From: Candolleomyces eurysporus
Taxonomy: Eukaryota; Basidiomycota; Agaricomycetes; Agaricales; Psathyrellaceae
DNA: 39,895 bases
Direction: 5' to 3'
Assembly (NCBI GenBank): GCA_027579435.1
Contig: JANBPK010001104.1
Span: forward strand, 1-39,895
This document shows, piece after piece, positions 23,051 to 32,772 of the stretch. The position numbers were made by a program, and so were the translations under genes. The notes beneath the pieces were generated by a model, which searched no databases, was not told the DNA's origin, and saw only the letters and a list, made by a program, of their open reading frames with translations. Numbering within the stretch: position 1 is the first letter of the stretch; each line of letters starts with the position of its first letter.

Positions 23051-23951
23051 CAACGCCTCCAATGACACCCCACCCACAATATCATGATATCCAAGCCCTT
23101 GCCACGACCCGAAGATGATCCCCAACGTCCATGACATTCGACATGATTGTGGACTCACACGATGTTATTGTACCGGAACATACCTATTACCTATATCCTA
23201 GTCCTTCATTAGTTACGTATGTACAACTATTGTTCCCTTCTCACAAGAAGAAAGGGTCCGTAGTCAAGGGCAGGTTGTATCTTCCCTAGAGCCCGTCTCC
23301 ACGTTTATTAANCCCATCGCCTAACAATTGGGAGGCGCTGGGGGTGGGAGGACGATAGAAGTTTAGTTGGAGACTATGAGATTGGAAAGNTGCGGCGATC
23401 ATAATCAAAGCCGGACGTCCGAGTCGCAACCAGTCCGAGTGCCTATCATNACTCCAGAGGTCTGNGATCTGAGCCGTAAGAGCTCGACGTTGAGGCATTT
23501 TNGTCTNAAGACTGTGTACAAGACATAGGCTCTTCAATTGCCCCTACTCCAACCTAAAGGCCAATGCAGCAAACGGGAACACTTCTCACCTAACCCTTGA
23601 TGATAGGATGGGACGACATAGAATGTGAGGGTCAAGGATCTTGTCCTCTGCCGTTTTCGTTGCGTTTGAGTCGTCCTGACGGTCGAGATGTGATAAGACT
23701 GGGGATTCGAAGATATAGTGCTAGCATATTCAGAATGCCATTAGATCCGTCGAACAAATGTTCGTTCCCAACATGNTATCGTAAACCGTACTATATCAAC
23801 CATCAGAAAAGCCTCGGATTGCCTAAACCACCAACCAGTGCTCGCTCGGATCCGCATCATCCCCACTGACTCCAAGGTGAACCCGATCACGACCATGGCT
23901 ACATTTCCTCCAAGCTCACAGATCTCTCGAGAGCGTGTGTCCCNTAGAGCT
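23051..23951. other. Intergenic, many Ns
   Basis: Lies between the convergent small orphan and NAPE-PLD-like gene A. About eight single-base Ns are scattered here. Short frames on both strands show no recognisable product. The last part is the 3' flank of gene A. Confidence 0.5.
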
Positions 23952-25509
23952 CTAAGAGAAGAACAACGTCTCCCCAATCTCACAAACACTGAAATCTCCC
24001 TCCGGAATCCCAACCTTCTGACACTCCTCCGCCAACCGCCTCGGGGGTTCGAACACGTCTTCAGTAGTGAGGACCCACGTCGCCCAATGCATCCCAATAG
24101 CCTTCTTCGCTTTGATATCTTTGAACAGGCGAACACTGTCTTGGGGTGCGCAGTGGATTGGCGACATGAATTGGCGGGGNAGGTAGGCGCTAATGGAAGA
24201 ATGAGGAGGTTAGACTCGGTATGGTATGGTATGGGGGAACTAAACGATGGTGAGCGAAGAATGAAGAGAGAGAGACTTACCCGATAGGTATCAACGCAAC
24301 ATCAAACCCACCAAACGTCTCTCCTATAGTCTTGAACGCAGGACACGTCGGCACCTCGTCCTCATTCTGACCNTCCATAACGGATCTATANCCCGTATCA
24401 CCTCCAAAGAACAACTTCAAAGGCGAGAATGAAGAGCTTGAACTTGTGTTCGAGCTTGAGGGCACTTCCTCGATGNCCCAGCTCGACCATAANGTCTTGA
24501 ACCTGTCCGTGAGCGACCGTCCAGTGAAGTGCTGGCATGGGGTGCAGGTCACGTCCACGGANAGGGTGGATTTGGTAGACGNAGCGTCGCTATCGGAGGC
24601 TCCTGGGAGCTCAATGGTAAGGCGCTTGGAGTCCCACCAGTCTATGATGTGGGTAGAGGACTCCGGGACTCCAATGGACCGAAGGTACGGTCCGTTTCCA
24701 AGAGGAGCGAAGATTTGAGGTGGGCGCTCTGCGGCGCGTCGGTAGAGTGTTTGAAGCGTATGTGTATCCATACTAGGGAGAGGTAAGCTGGTCGTTGAAG
24801 CATGCTACAACGAGGAAGTTTTGAGACTGACTGGTCATAGTGGTTGTGCTGCAAGGAGGGTTCATGCCAGCCGTCAGTCGAAGCTTGTTGAAGAATGAAC
24901 GTGCAGAGCTTACCGAGATAACAATCGCGTCGATTTCGGGTATGTCTTCTATTTGACAAGGTGGAGCTAAAATCAAGAAGACTCCAGTGAAAGGCGCCAC
25001 GATAGAATGCAATCACACGTACGGGTGAAGCGCTTAGGCCCGAGGAATGTGAAGGGCGAACACCTATCACTGAAGACGGGATCGAACAAAACACGCACGC
25101 CNCGAGCATCTTTGGCATTGCTTCTAGAGGGGAACTCTACGAGAAAACACGCATGTCCAAGCCAGGTGGTCTTNATGGAGTTCTCTGGTTGAGCCTGGCC
25201 GCTCTTTGAACCCCAGTTTGGAGTTCTGATGGGCAACTTCTCTTNGATAGCGTTTTGCTTGGGAGCCGGAGCGAGTCTCGCCATCGTAAACATAAGCTAC
25301 TCAAGTCAAAAGTGTCAGGCTACTTCCNAAAAATAAAACATAGACAGAGAACGTACCCCAATCATCTCCTTGGGGGTCGTCGTTCGCCAACTCGGCCAGG
25401 GATTGACAAATCCTGAACCTNGAGCATCTTGCCAATGGTCAGGCTTGCCACCCTCGGTCGGGGTTGACGGACCCTTCTTTGAGTTAGTCTCGACGTGAAT
25501 CGGGGCCAT
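23952..25509 (-). CDS. NAPE-PLD-like metallo-beta-lactamase-fold phospholipase, copy A
   Basis: Exons (minus) 25509-25357, 25296-25023, 24966-24914, 24848-24832, 24772-24281 and 24189-23952 give 408 aa. The family releases N-acylethanolamines from N-acyl-phosphatidylethanolamines with a di-zinc centre. Seen: KPDHW and FVNPWPSWR at the N-terminus, [24 protein letters not shown], the HNHYDH metal motif (161-166), CTPCQHF, FFGGDT and MSPIHCAP. All seven family metal ligands are present. Exon 4 is only 17 nt and an intron splits the last His codon of HNHYDH. That intron is absent from copy B, while B's last intron is absent here. About a dozen single Ns fall inside, none introducing a stop. It looks intact, not a pseudogene. 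Substrate in fungi is inferred. Confidence 0.88.
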
Positions 25510-25604
25510 GCTTCGCGGAGAGAGAGTTGGAAAGNGTTTGTTTTGAGGAGGATGTGATGGCGATTGGGAGAGCAGCGGCGATCAAATACGCATGAGCGTC
25601 GGCG

Positions 25605-25610
25605 TTTATA
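25605..25610 (-). promoter_or_regulatory. TATA box of NAPE-PLD-like copy A
   Basis: On the minus strand, agcTATAAAcgcc-type context (TATAAA) lies about 96 bp upstream of the copy A start at 25509. Confidence 0.5.
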
Positions 25611-25753
25611 AGCTACCCTGTCTGCCGGCTGGACATACGAAGCCATCCGGCTGACCTGCATCATCTTTGTCGCTGGCTAACATCCAGTCTCCATGCGCCG
25701 CAGCAGGGGTTATGTATTGGTGGCACGATGACGGTTATGAGCGATGTTCTGTT

Positions 25754-26143
25754 TCAGGCTGTCGCAAAAAGCCAAACCGTGTATGACGGCATGGGTGTCC
25801 TAACCTCCGCAGGGTGTTCTAGACCCAACCCGTGACTGCAGGTTGGAGTTGTGCCCAGTCCGAAGAGAGGGTGTCGTTGAGTGGAGCTACGAGCCTCGAT
25901 GGGTTTCAAGGGATCGATCGTAATATTCATTGAATACTGGGTAACGCAGTCCATGAGAGACGAATCTCCTCGGTCGGAGGGCTGATGGGTGATCCAAGTG
26001 TTGGGATAGTAGGGTGGGTCTGCTTCTTCTTGCTTCGTGTAGACTATATATGTGTGCGAACCTTGACCAAGGTGGATCACCCTGGTGACCTGCTCGAGGC
26101 TCTGAGAATCTGGCCCGGAGACCTCCGCCGGCATGTACGGCAT
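25754..26143 (-). CDS. Uncertain ORF, 129 aa
   Basis: An ATG-started single-exon frame between the divergent pair begins MPYMPAEVSGPDSQSLEQVT and ends PSYTVWLFATA. Composition is plausible but mixed. It has no signal peptide or recognised motif, and no good splice sites link it to anything. It may be a chance ORF or a relic. Confidence 0.25.
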   Translation of the reverse strand: MPYMPAEVSGPDSQSLEQVTRVIHLGQGSHTYIVYTKQEEADPPYYPNTWITHQPSDRGDSSLMDCVTQYSMNITIDPLKPIEARSSTQRHPLFGLGTTPTCSHGLGLEHPAEVRTPMPSYTVWLFATA

Positions 26144-26562
26144 GACACAAACTTCCGTTGACGGCGTGAGCTACCTTACCTGCCTTCTCCTAATCCAAAG
26201 GTTACAGTGTTGTCGGATCGCTGCGTAGTGTATCGCCTGTCCTGTCAGGGAGTAGGCTTTTATCACGCCTTTCCGGCTCGTGAACGGAGTATGTTCAATT
26301 TGGCTAGGTGAGCAATCAGTTCAAGGACTCGACTGCTTTTCAGTACGTTTTCATCGTTGTCACCGTTCGTCAGGTCATATCTTCCATTCTATCAACCTCG
26401 ACATGTCGAATCATCTTGGTATATCAACTCCGCNGAGGCGAGAAGACATTTCCGAAAACATACCGACGTGTGGTCCACAACATACATAAGGATTGTCAAC
26501 CCGAGGAGTTCCTCGGCGGAATGGAGGACGGGCGATAAACAATCAACTCATGCAGAACGGGG

Positions 26563-26570
26563 TATATATA
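26563..26570 (+). promoter_or_regulatory. TATA box of NAPE-PLD-like copy B
   Basis: TATATATA in ggggtatatatacc lies about 62 bp upstream of the start codon at 26632. Confidence 0.55.
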
Positions 26571-26631
26571 CCTGACACGGGTGGTGGGTGCGTTGTTTCC
26601 TCGACCTCTCCTGCTACCCACCCTACCAAAG

Positions 26632-28205
26632 ATGGCATCCAAAACGTTCAACGTCGCCGAAAATCCCAACAAGAACCCCCACCCACTCGAGAACGGGAAG
26701 AAGCCCGACCATTGGGTAAAGGCAGACGCGTCCTCGTTCACCAACCCATGGCCAAGTTGGAGATGGATCAAGGCGGGCGAAATCTTCAGGGTAAGTTACG
26801 GTATTCTTACCCGACTGTCCACTCGTTTAAGCCCTGCCGTTGGCCTTGTCATTGTAGACCGCACTCAAGATGGCAAGGGTGGACATGAACCCAGACCCCA
26901 AACTTGTGGCCGAAACTCTTCCGCTGCGCACTCCAAACTGGGGTCTCGAGACGGACCCTAAAACTAAGAAAGCTCCAGAAGACTCGATCAGGGCAACGTG
27001 GTTGGGTCATGCCTGCTTCTTGGTCGAGTTTCCCAACTACGGAACGACGAAGACTGAGGGGAATCGTGGATTGAGAATTTTGTTCGATCCTGTGTTCAGT
27101 GATAGGTGCTCTCCGGTGGGGTTCATGGGTCCGAAGAGGTACACTAGTGAGTCGTTCAGCTACGCGACCTCTAGATGAGGTTGGTTTAACACCTGTCGAA
27201 AGAACCTCCATGCAAACTCGAGGAATTGCCGGAGATTGATGCTATCGTCATCTCTGTAAGTTTGGTCATTTCTTTCTATATTCGCTGATTTAGTTCGGCT
27301 TTTAGCATAACCATTACGACCATCTCGACACCCACTCTATCAAGACACTTGTCCAACGCTCACCCGACCGCATCCCACATGTTTTCGCTCCTCTTGGAAA
27401 CGGCCCTCTCGTCAAGTCTCTCGGTATCCCGGAGTCTTCAGCGCACATCATGGACTGGTGGGACTCCAAGCGTTTCGAAATCGACGTTCCGTCCGCCTCG
27501 CAACCTGGCACCTCCACCGTCCTCGGTGTCGACATCACTTGCACACCCTGTCAGCACTTCTCCGGTCGCATGTGGCACGACAACTTCAAGACCCTCTGGG
27601 CGAGCTGGTCTATCGAGGAAGTCGCACCCAAGTCGAAGAACTCAGCTACGGGGAGTGTAATTGACGCTTTGAATCTCGCTGGGAAGTCGCTCTCGAAGGT
27701 GTTCTTTGGTGGAGATACTGGATATCGAACTGTACCGGACGATAAGGACGAGAACGAGGTGCCGTATTGCCCTGCGTTCAAGGATATCGGTAATGTCTTC
27801 GGCAGCTTTGACTTGGCCCTGTTACCTATCGGGTGAGCTCTATAACCCTGTTCATCTTATCCTCTTATTTGAATTCGCTAATGCCGTGATTTTGTCTCTC
27901 GCAGAGCGTACTCTCCTCGACCTTACATGTCTCCTGTGCACTGCTCGCCTTCTGATAGCGTTCGCATTTACCAGGACATCAAGGCGAAGAAGGGGTTGGG
28001 TATGCACTGGGGGTGAGCCTATCTTCGTCTTCCTCTTTGTTCGATTATTTGCTGACCTGCTATCTTCTGTGATCATAGTGCTTGGGTCCTCACTGCTGAG
28101 CCCTTCACCGAGCCTCCTCAGCTTCTTGCGAAGGAATGCCAGAAGGCTGGGATTCCCGAGGAGGACTTCACTGTTTGCGAAATCGGAGAGACTGTTTTCT
28201 TCTAG
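26632..28205 (+). CDS. NAPE-PLD-like metallo-beta-lactamase-fold phospholipase, copy B
   Basis: Exons 26632-26790, 26858-27146, 27203-27255, 27306-27832, 27905-28012 and 28079-28205 give 420 aa, near the roughly 390-aa animal enzyme plus an N-terminal extension. Ligands visible: HNHYDH (168-173), H251 in CTPCQHF, D304 in FFGGDTGY, H355 in MSPVHCSP. Other family blocks are [36 protein letters not shown], and ACT-like end CEIGETVFF. The third exon is 53 nt in both copies with identical phases, so the pair arose by duplication. No signal peptide is seen; the animal enzyme is membrane-associated. It is divergent from copy A and convergent with ZnF4. No Ns occur in this copy. Confidence 0.92.
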
Positions 28206-28594
28206 ATAGATGCTTCTACCTTCTGTTACAGGGGCGTACTTCACGCTTGTTTTACTTTCCCTTTCGATTGCTGCCTCGTTTCTGGTGATGGATTTCACTA
28301 TGCCTGCCGTTGAATACGCTTCCGACGTATGTCTGGATACCCTACTTCTAATTATTGCGATCGTTGCGTGTTGTGGTACTTATCTATCATGTTGCAATCC
28401 GGATTTCATGCGCATCTTAGCTATTTATGACGAATTTGATATTAGTGAGAGATAGATACAGTATGACAAAAAGAACAGCATAGGGATGATAAGTGGGTAA
28501 TATATACGGTAAAATACAGGCCAAGTCGAAACTCAAGGCAGCCCTCACTTAGCGAGGTCAATATCCAGATTTAAGCCTAGAGTCTTGCTCAGCT
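28206..28594. other. Short convergent 3' interval
   Basis: 389 bp holding the 3' UTRs of NAPE-PLD-like copy B (plus) and ZnF4 (minus). Nothing else was seen. Confidence 0.6.
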
Positions 28595-31193
28595 TCATGC
28601 TCCCGGAACATAAATACCCTTGTATCGTAGAAACGCCGCATGAACATCCGTCGATAGCTTTCTCGCACCATCGTTATCCTCCCAGTTTTCCGGGACATCC
28701 CCACGGCATCTTTCGAGTCTGAGATGACTTGTAACCGTACTCCACTTCGGGAACCAAAGACTGCAGTATGGGCAGAGATGTTGGTTGAAGACAAGTTCTG
28801 CTGGGAATCGGCTCATTAAGTCTGGGTCGATGTTCGCGGGGCTGGTGGAAGGGCCAGTAGCTACGACAGCGGGAGGTGGACCAACACCAGCGGCTGGAGC
28901 TACAGATGGTCCTTGGACGGGTGCACTGGAGGAAGCCTCAGGACAATTCCTGGCACCCGATACCGAACCTGACCCAGACATGGATGACTGCGCGTTCGCA
29001 TTCGTAGACTCTTCTTGATTCTTCTTCTTTCCTCTAGACTTCCTTCCTTCGCCCTTGGCCTTCCTCTGCCTTTTCTTCGTCTGCGCTGTGGAAGCCTCCG
29101 ATGCGCTGGTCGAATCAGGTCCCCCGGAGACTGGTGCCGTGGCCGGGACGACTCCAGACTGGTTAGTAGTCGGAGTACTGAGGCAGAGAGGGTAGGTGCT
29201 GTCGAAGCCGCTTCCCATCACCGAAGGAGCACCATGCTGCATCGGAAGGAGTGTGTATCTACCATGTGGCGCGGTCTGAGCATGCTTGGTGACGGATGTA
29301 GCACTCGAAGTGCTGCCAGGGGCAACTTCCGGAGCTGAGCTTTGTGCGACATCAGTGGTAGTCGCCCTTGGCTTTCGAGATCGACCTTGTTTCTTGGCCG
29401 GAGCAGAAGCAGGTGTATTACTGCCAGAACCAGTGTAACCTCGACTAATCGAGCCGGAATTTGGCAGAGTAGTAGCCTGGCGAGCTGGTGGCGGGAGAGT
29501 CTGATTCGGACCCCATCCCGTTAGAGGTTGGCCGTAGTGACCATGGTACATCGGAGGCGGCGCGTAGGCTTGCAATTGGGAATTGTAGCCAGCATTGTAG
29601 CCAGCATTGAAACCACCGTTAGACATGGGATACATTGGAGGAGGTGCATACGCTTCTGTGACAGGGTACCCGCTGTTATCAGCGGCATTCCAGCTATGGA
29701 CGCTGCCTTTAGCCATCGAACCTCCGGGGAGACCTCCTTGAGCATTGTAAGCGTCAGACCGAGCATCGGCTGCCAAAGCGAGAGTACTGTTAGTCATGGG
29801 ATTCGTTGAAACGAACGAATGAGCAGCTGAAGCATTGTATGCTGTGTCGTATCCCACATTCGAAGCTCCTGCGTTGTCGATGCCTGACGGAGTGAAAGAT
29901 ACAGGAAGAGATCCGTGAGAGCCATTGCGGACGCTGTTTACGAGAGTAGAAATAACAGCAGGTTTGCCCGCACCAGTAGCGGGAGCGGCAGGTTGAGTGG
30001 CAGACCGAGCGCTGCCTGAAGAAGCGCTCTGGACTGGCCGAACTTGAGGAGCAACAGAAGCTTGATTGACTGGCGCAACGGAAGCAGAAGTCAACGGGAG
30101 ATCCTGGACCCTGGAACAAGATGTAGCACCAGCCGTAGTGGTAGACCTCCCAGGCAGAGATAAACCATAGCTGTGAACGGTTGCTGGACCGAGAGCGGAA
30201 GCGCTTCTCGCGGTCGGATTCGACGTCGACTTTCCCAGTAAGGATAAATCGTGACTGTGGGTAGTAGTCTTCGAGAAAGCAGGCAGGGATAGACCATGAA
30301 CATCACTCGCTGTGACGACAGCAGCCACTGAGGGCATCGGGATCATTGCCTTCGGTGTCGAAGTGGATTCCTGAGGAGAAAGAGCGTCTCTTTCAAGTGC
30401 ATAGGAAAGGGAGTAGACATTGGCGCCAGTCGAAGTTCTTCGCCGCTGCTGAGGTCTTTCGTCATCGTCTTCGTCGTCGTCCGTGCACCTTCTTTTTCCT
30501 TGGGTGAGAGCTACATCTGAGGCTCGGATAACAGCATCATTAGCATTGAGGGTGCCACCCGCCAAGGGGAGAGCGTCGGTTGATATCCTGCTACTTGAAG
30601 ACGCGTCTAGCGCCTCTGAGTCGGAATCATCTCCTCCAAAGAGGGAATCTCGGTCATCGTCTCCCTCATCCGACACGTTCTTGGATTTCTCGTTGCTCAA
30701 ACACCCGTCGAGCGCCTCCGAGTCAGAATCCTCTCCTCCAAAGAGGGGGGATTTACGGTCTTTGTCTTCCTCGTCAGACGCGTCCTTCGACTCGATACTG
30801 GCATGCCTGATGAACGAGAGGTGAGAACCCAGCTCCAAACAGAGAAAGCATCAACTCACTTCTCTTCATCAAAGCCAATGTCCTCACCAAACAATTCGGA
30901 AAATGCCTCACCGAGCTCTGCGTTCAAATCGTCGTCCGTTTGCTCCAACTCACTCGAGTTGCCGCTCAGGAGGCTGCGAGAAACGTCAACATTGAGCTCG
31001 ATGTAAAGGGACGTTCTACCTACTGTTCTGTAACTGCAGTCACCGGGAATGGCACGAGCGACTTTTGCGGACAAGGTGCTGTCTCAGACTGGTGTCGAGA
31101 GGTGGCTTTGGATGCGTTCCGAGTGGATAATAGTCTATTGACAGGGAGGTCTGGGTTGAGAACCAAACTCGTAAATGGTGTGCGCTTGGACAT
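28595..31193 (-). CDS. ZnF4: large disordered protein with C-terminal C2HC finger and PENW motif
   Basis: Exons (minus) 31193-31024, 30973-30860 and 30806-28595 give 831 aa; introns are 50 and 53 nt. The start is the ATG of MSKRTPFTSL. An acidic N-terminal region holds two copies of an LFGG(E/D)DSDSEALD unit. KRRCTDDDEDDDE and QQRRR follow. Then come three short repeats around GLSLP/DLSLLGKST, then a long Ser/Ala/Gly/Tyr-rich body with NAGYNAGYN and two AYAPPPMY repeats, then a basic KKRQRKAKGEGRKSRGKKK patch. The C-terminus has CPYC (773-776), 12 residues, H, five residues, C, then VPENWED. This C2HC spacing plus P-(D/E)-N-W matches the end of ZnF2 and the shifted end of ZnF1. Nuclear location is likely from the basic patches. 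Function unknown. Confidence 0.82.
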
Positions 31194-32505
31194 CCTTCCG
31201 TGACCACAAAGTAATGATCGGGGGGAAGATGGGTGGTAGTTAAAGAGACAGACCAACAGCCATATTTCTCGGAGCTTTAAATACCGACCAAGATTGTGCT
31301 CCCAATTCGGCCTACAATGATTGTGCACGAGGCAAGCTTGTGTATCTCCGGGGTGGGAAGTCGCGCCGGACACCGGGCAGTTGGCTCTCCATTGTGTTCG
31401 GGATAGTGTTTTGATACATCCTGTTTCTTTCATCCACTGACCGAAGGGTTTCCCTTATCCGGAAATCACACAACAACATTTGAGGTGGTCGGTGCACTCG
31501 TAGAGCGATTGCTTAGACCCTCCCGCATTTCCCACGGCTGCTCTGAGTGCCTTGCATTTTCTTCAAAGCTCCTCCACCCCGCGTCAACGATACGATCTTC
31601 AGTTACATCTTTTGGCTAATTCTCTTTCTCCACAAGTAGATAGTGACTATGGGACACCAGTTTCGAGGGTTTTTTTTCTTGAGCTTTCAGGGGCTTTGTA
31701 GCCTACAACCTGAAAACGGTAATTGATTCGCCAAGCACACCACAACCCGCGGGCACAAGGCGTCTGTACAGGCGCTAAGGTGGGCGTTCTTAGAATTCAG
31801 TGACTGCATACCTATCCACCTGACACGCGGAGTAGACCAGAGTGCGCCAGTGTAGAATTGGGGTTTGCTTCATTTAACACGATGGAAAAAGAGAATTAGG
31901 TTCGATGCGATAGAGGAATAGTGGGTGAGGAAGTTGGTGACATCTGCCAATTGACGCCTTAGCTTGGAGTGCCTCGTATCGATGTGGCTTGGTTTTGTGG
32001 CTTCATGTTTAAAGGGTTCCGTTTAGTGGCCCTTCAAAAAGAGAGTCCGCCGCTGCCATGGGGTGGAAAGGACATGAGCACTTCAGATGAGCAGTAGCGT
32101 GAAAAAGTGCTCGGAAAGGACGAGCTGGTCGTACTGACGACCATGAGCAATCCCTTTATACTAGATAGTCGAGCACCTAATAAGCTAAACTGGATAAGGA
32201 CCCTATTAATCTCATCAATATGGACCGCTTCCATTCCCGGGCATTCTGGAGAGACATGAGTGCTAGAGGACGAAGGACACTAAAAAGCAAGAGTGGGACG
32301 TTTTGCAATCCAATGGTTATTTATGGCATCGCTTGGAGTTCTTTTTCAATGTTATGACAGAATATTTACCGGGTTTGAAGAAGTTATCGAAAACAATCAT
32401 AGTATAGGTCTGGCTCGGTCGAGGTCGAGGGTAGTTTGAGACGTAGTTCTGCGTGGGTAATACACTCGGCACGCCACTGATGCCGAATTGAAAATTCAAC
32501 CGATC
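31194..32505. other. Intergenic, no gene seen
   Basis: The minus-strand side is the ZnF4 promoter. Frames are short; the longest on the minus strand overlaps ZnF4 exon 1. No repeats, RNA genes or TATA elements are convincing. Confidence 0.5.
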
Positions 32506-32730
32506 ATGACCGACCCTGTGACAGCCGCCGCAGTTCATTCATCAGCGTCTCCGCTATCGACTGGCTTCGGGTTTCACGATCTATACCCAGGTATGGTATT
32601 CCTCTTGCTATTTATCTTCTGTGACCAACGACTTTCAGAAATATATGTACGAATAGGGGTCAAGTCAATGCCAATTCAAACGACCGAATTACGAACCGTA
32701 ACGAACAGACCTATCCTCTCCTGTCGTTGA
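32506..32730 (+). pseudogene. Possible N-terminal relic of a membrane protein
   Basis: An ATG-started 74-codon frame begins MTDPVTAAAVHSSASPLSTG, then GFHDLYPGMVFLLLFIFCDQ, a hydrophobic segment like the first membrane helix of fungal multi-pass proteins, then a short hydrophilic tail and stop at 32728. A gtatgg...ttcag intron could remove the hydrophobic part. No downstream exons continue it before the glycosidase start at 32773. Confidence 0.25.
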
Positions 32731-32772
32731 ATTACTGCAATTCACAACATTTCACGTCGTTTAAACTTCAAG

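Larger units (their letters stand above)
25510..26631. other. Shared upstream region of the divergent NAPE-PLD-like pair
   Basis: About 1.1 kb separates the two start codons. Each side has its own TATA element close to its gene, so two separate core promoters are likely. The middle holds one sizable minus-strand ORF (25754-26143) described separately. Confidence 0.5.

Noticed and set aside
24842..24850. Copy A of the NAPE-PLD-like pair as a pseudogene with a broken metal motif
   Set aside because: The apparent break after HNHYD is an intron with good gtcagt and ctag borders; splicing restores the last His and the full frame.
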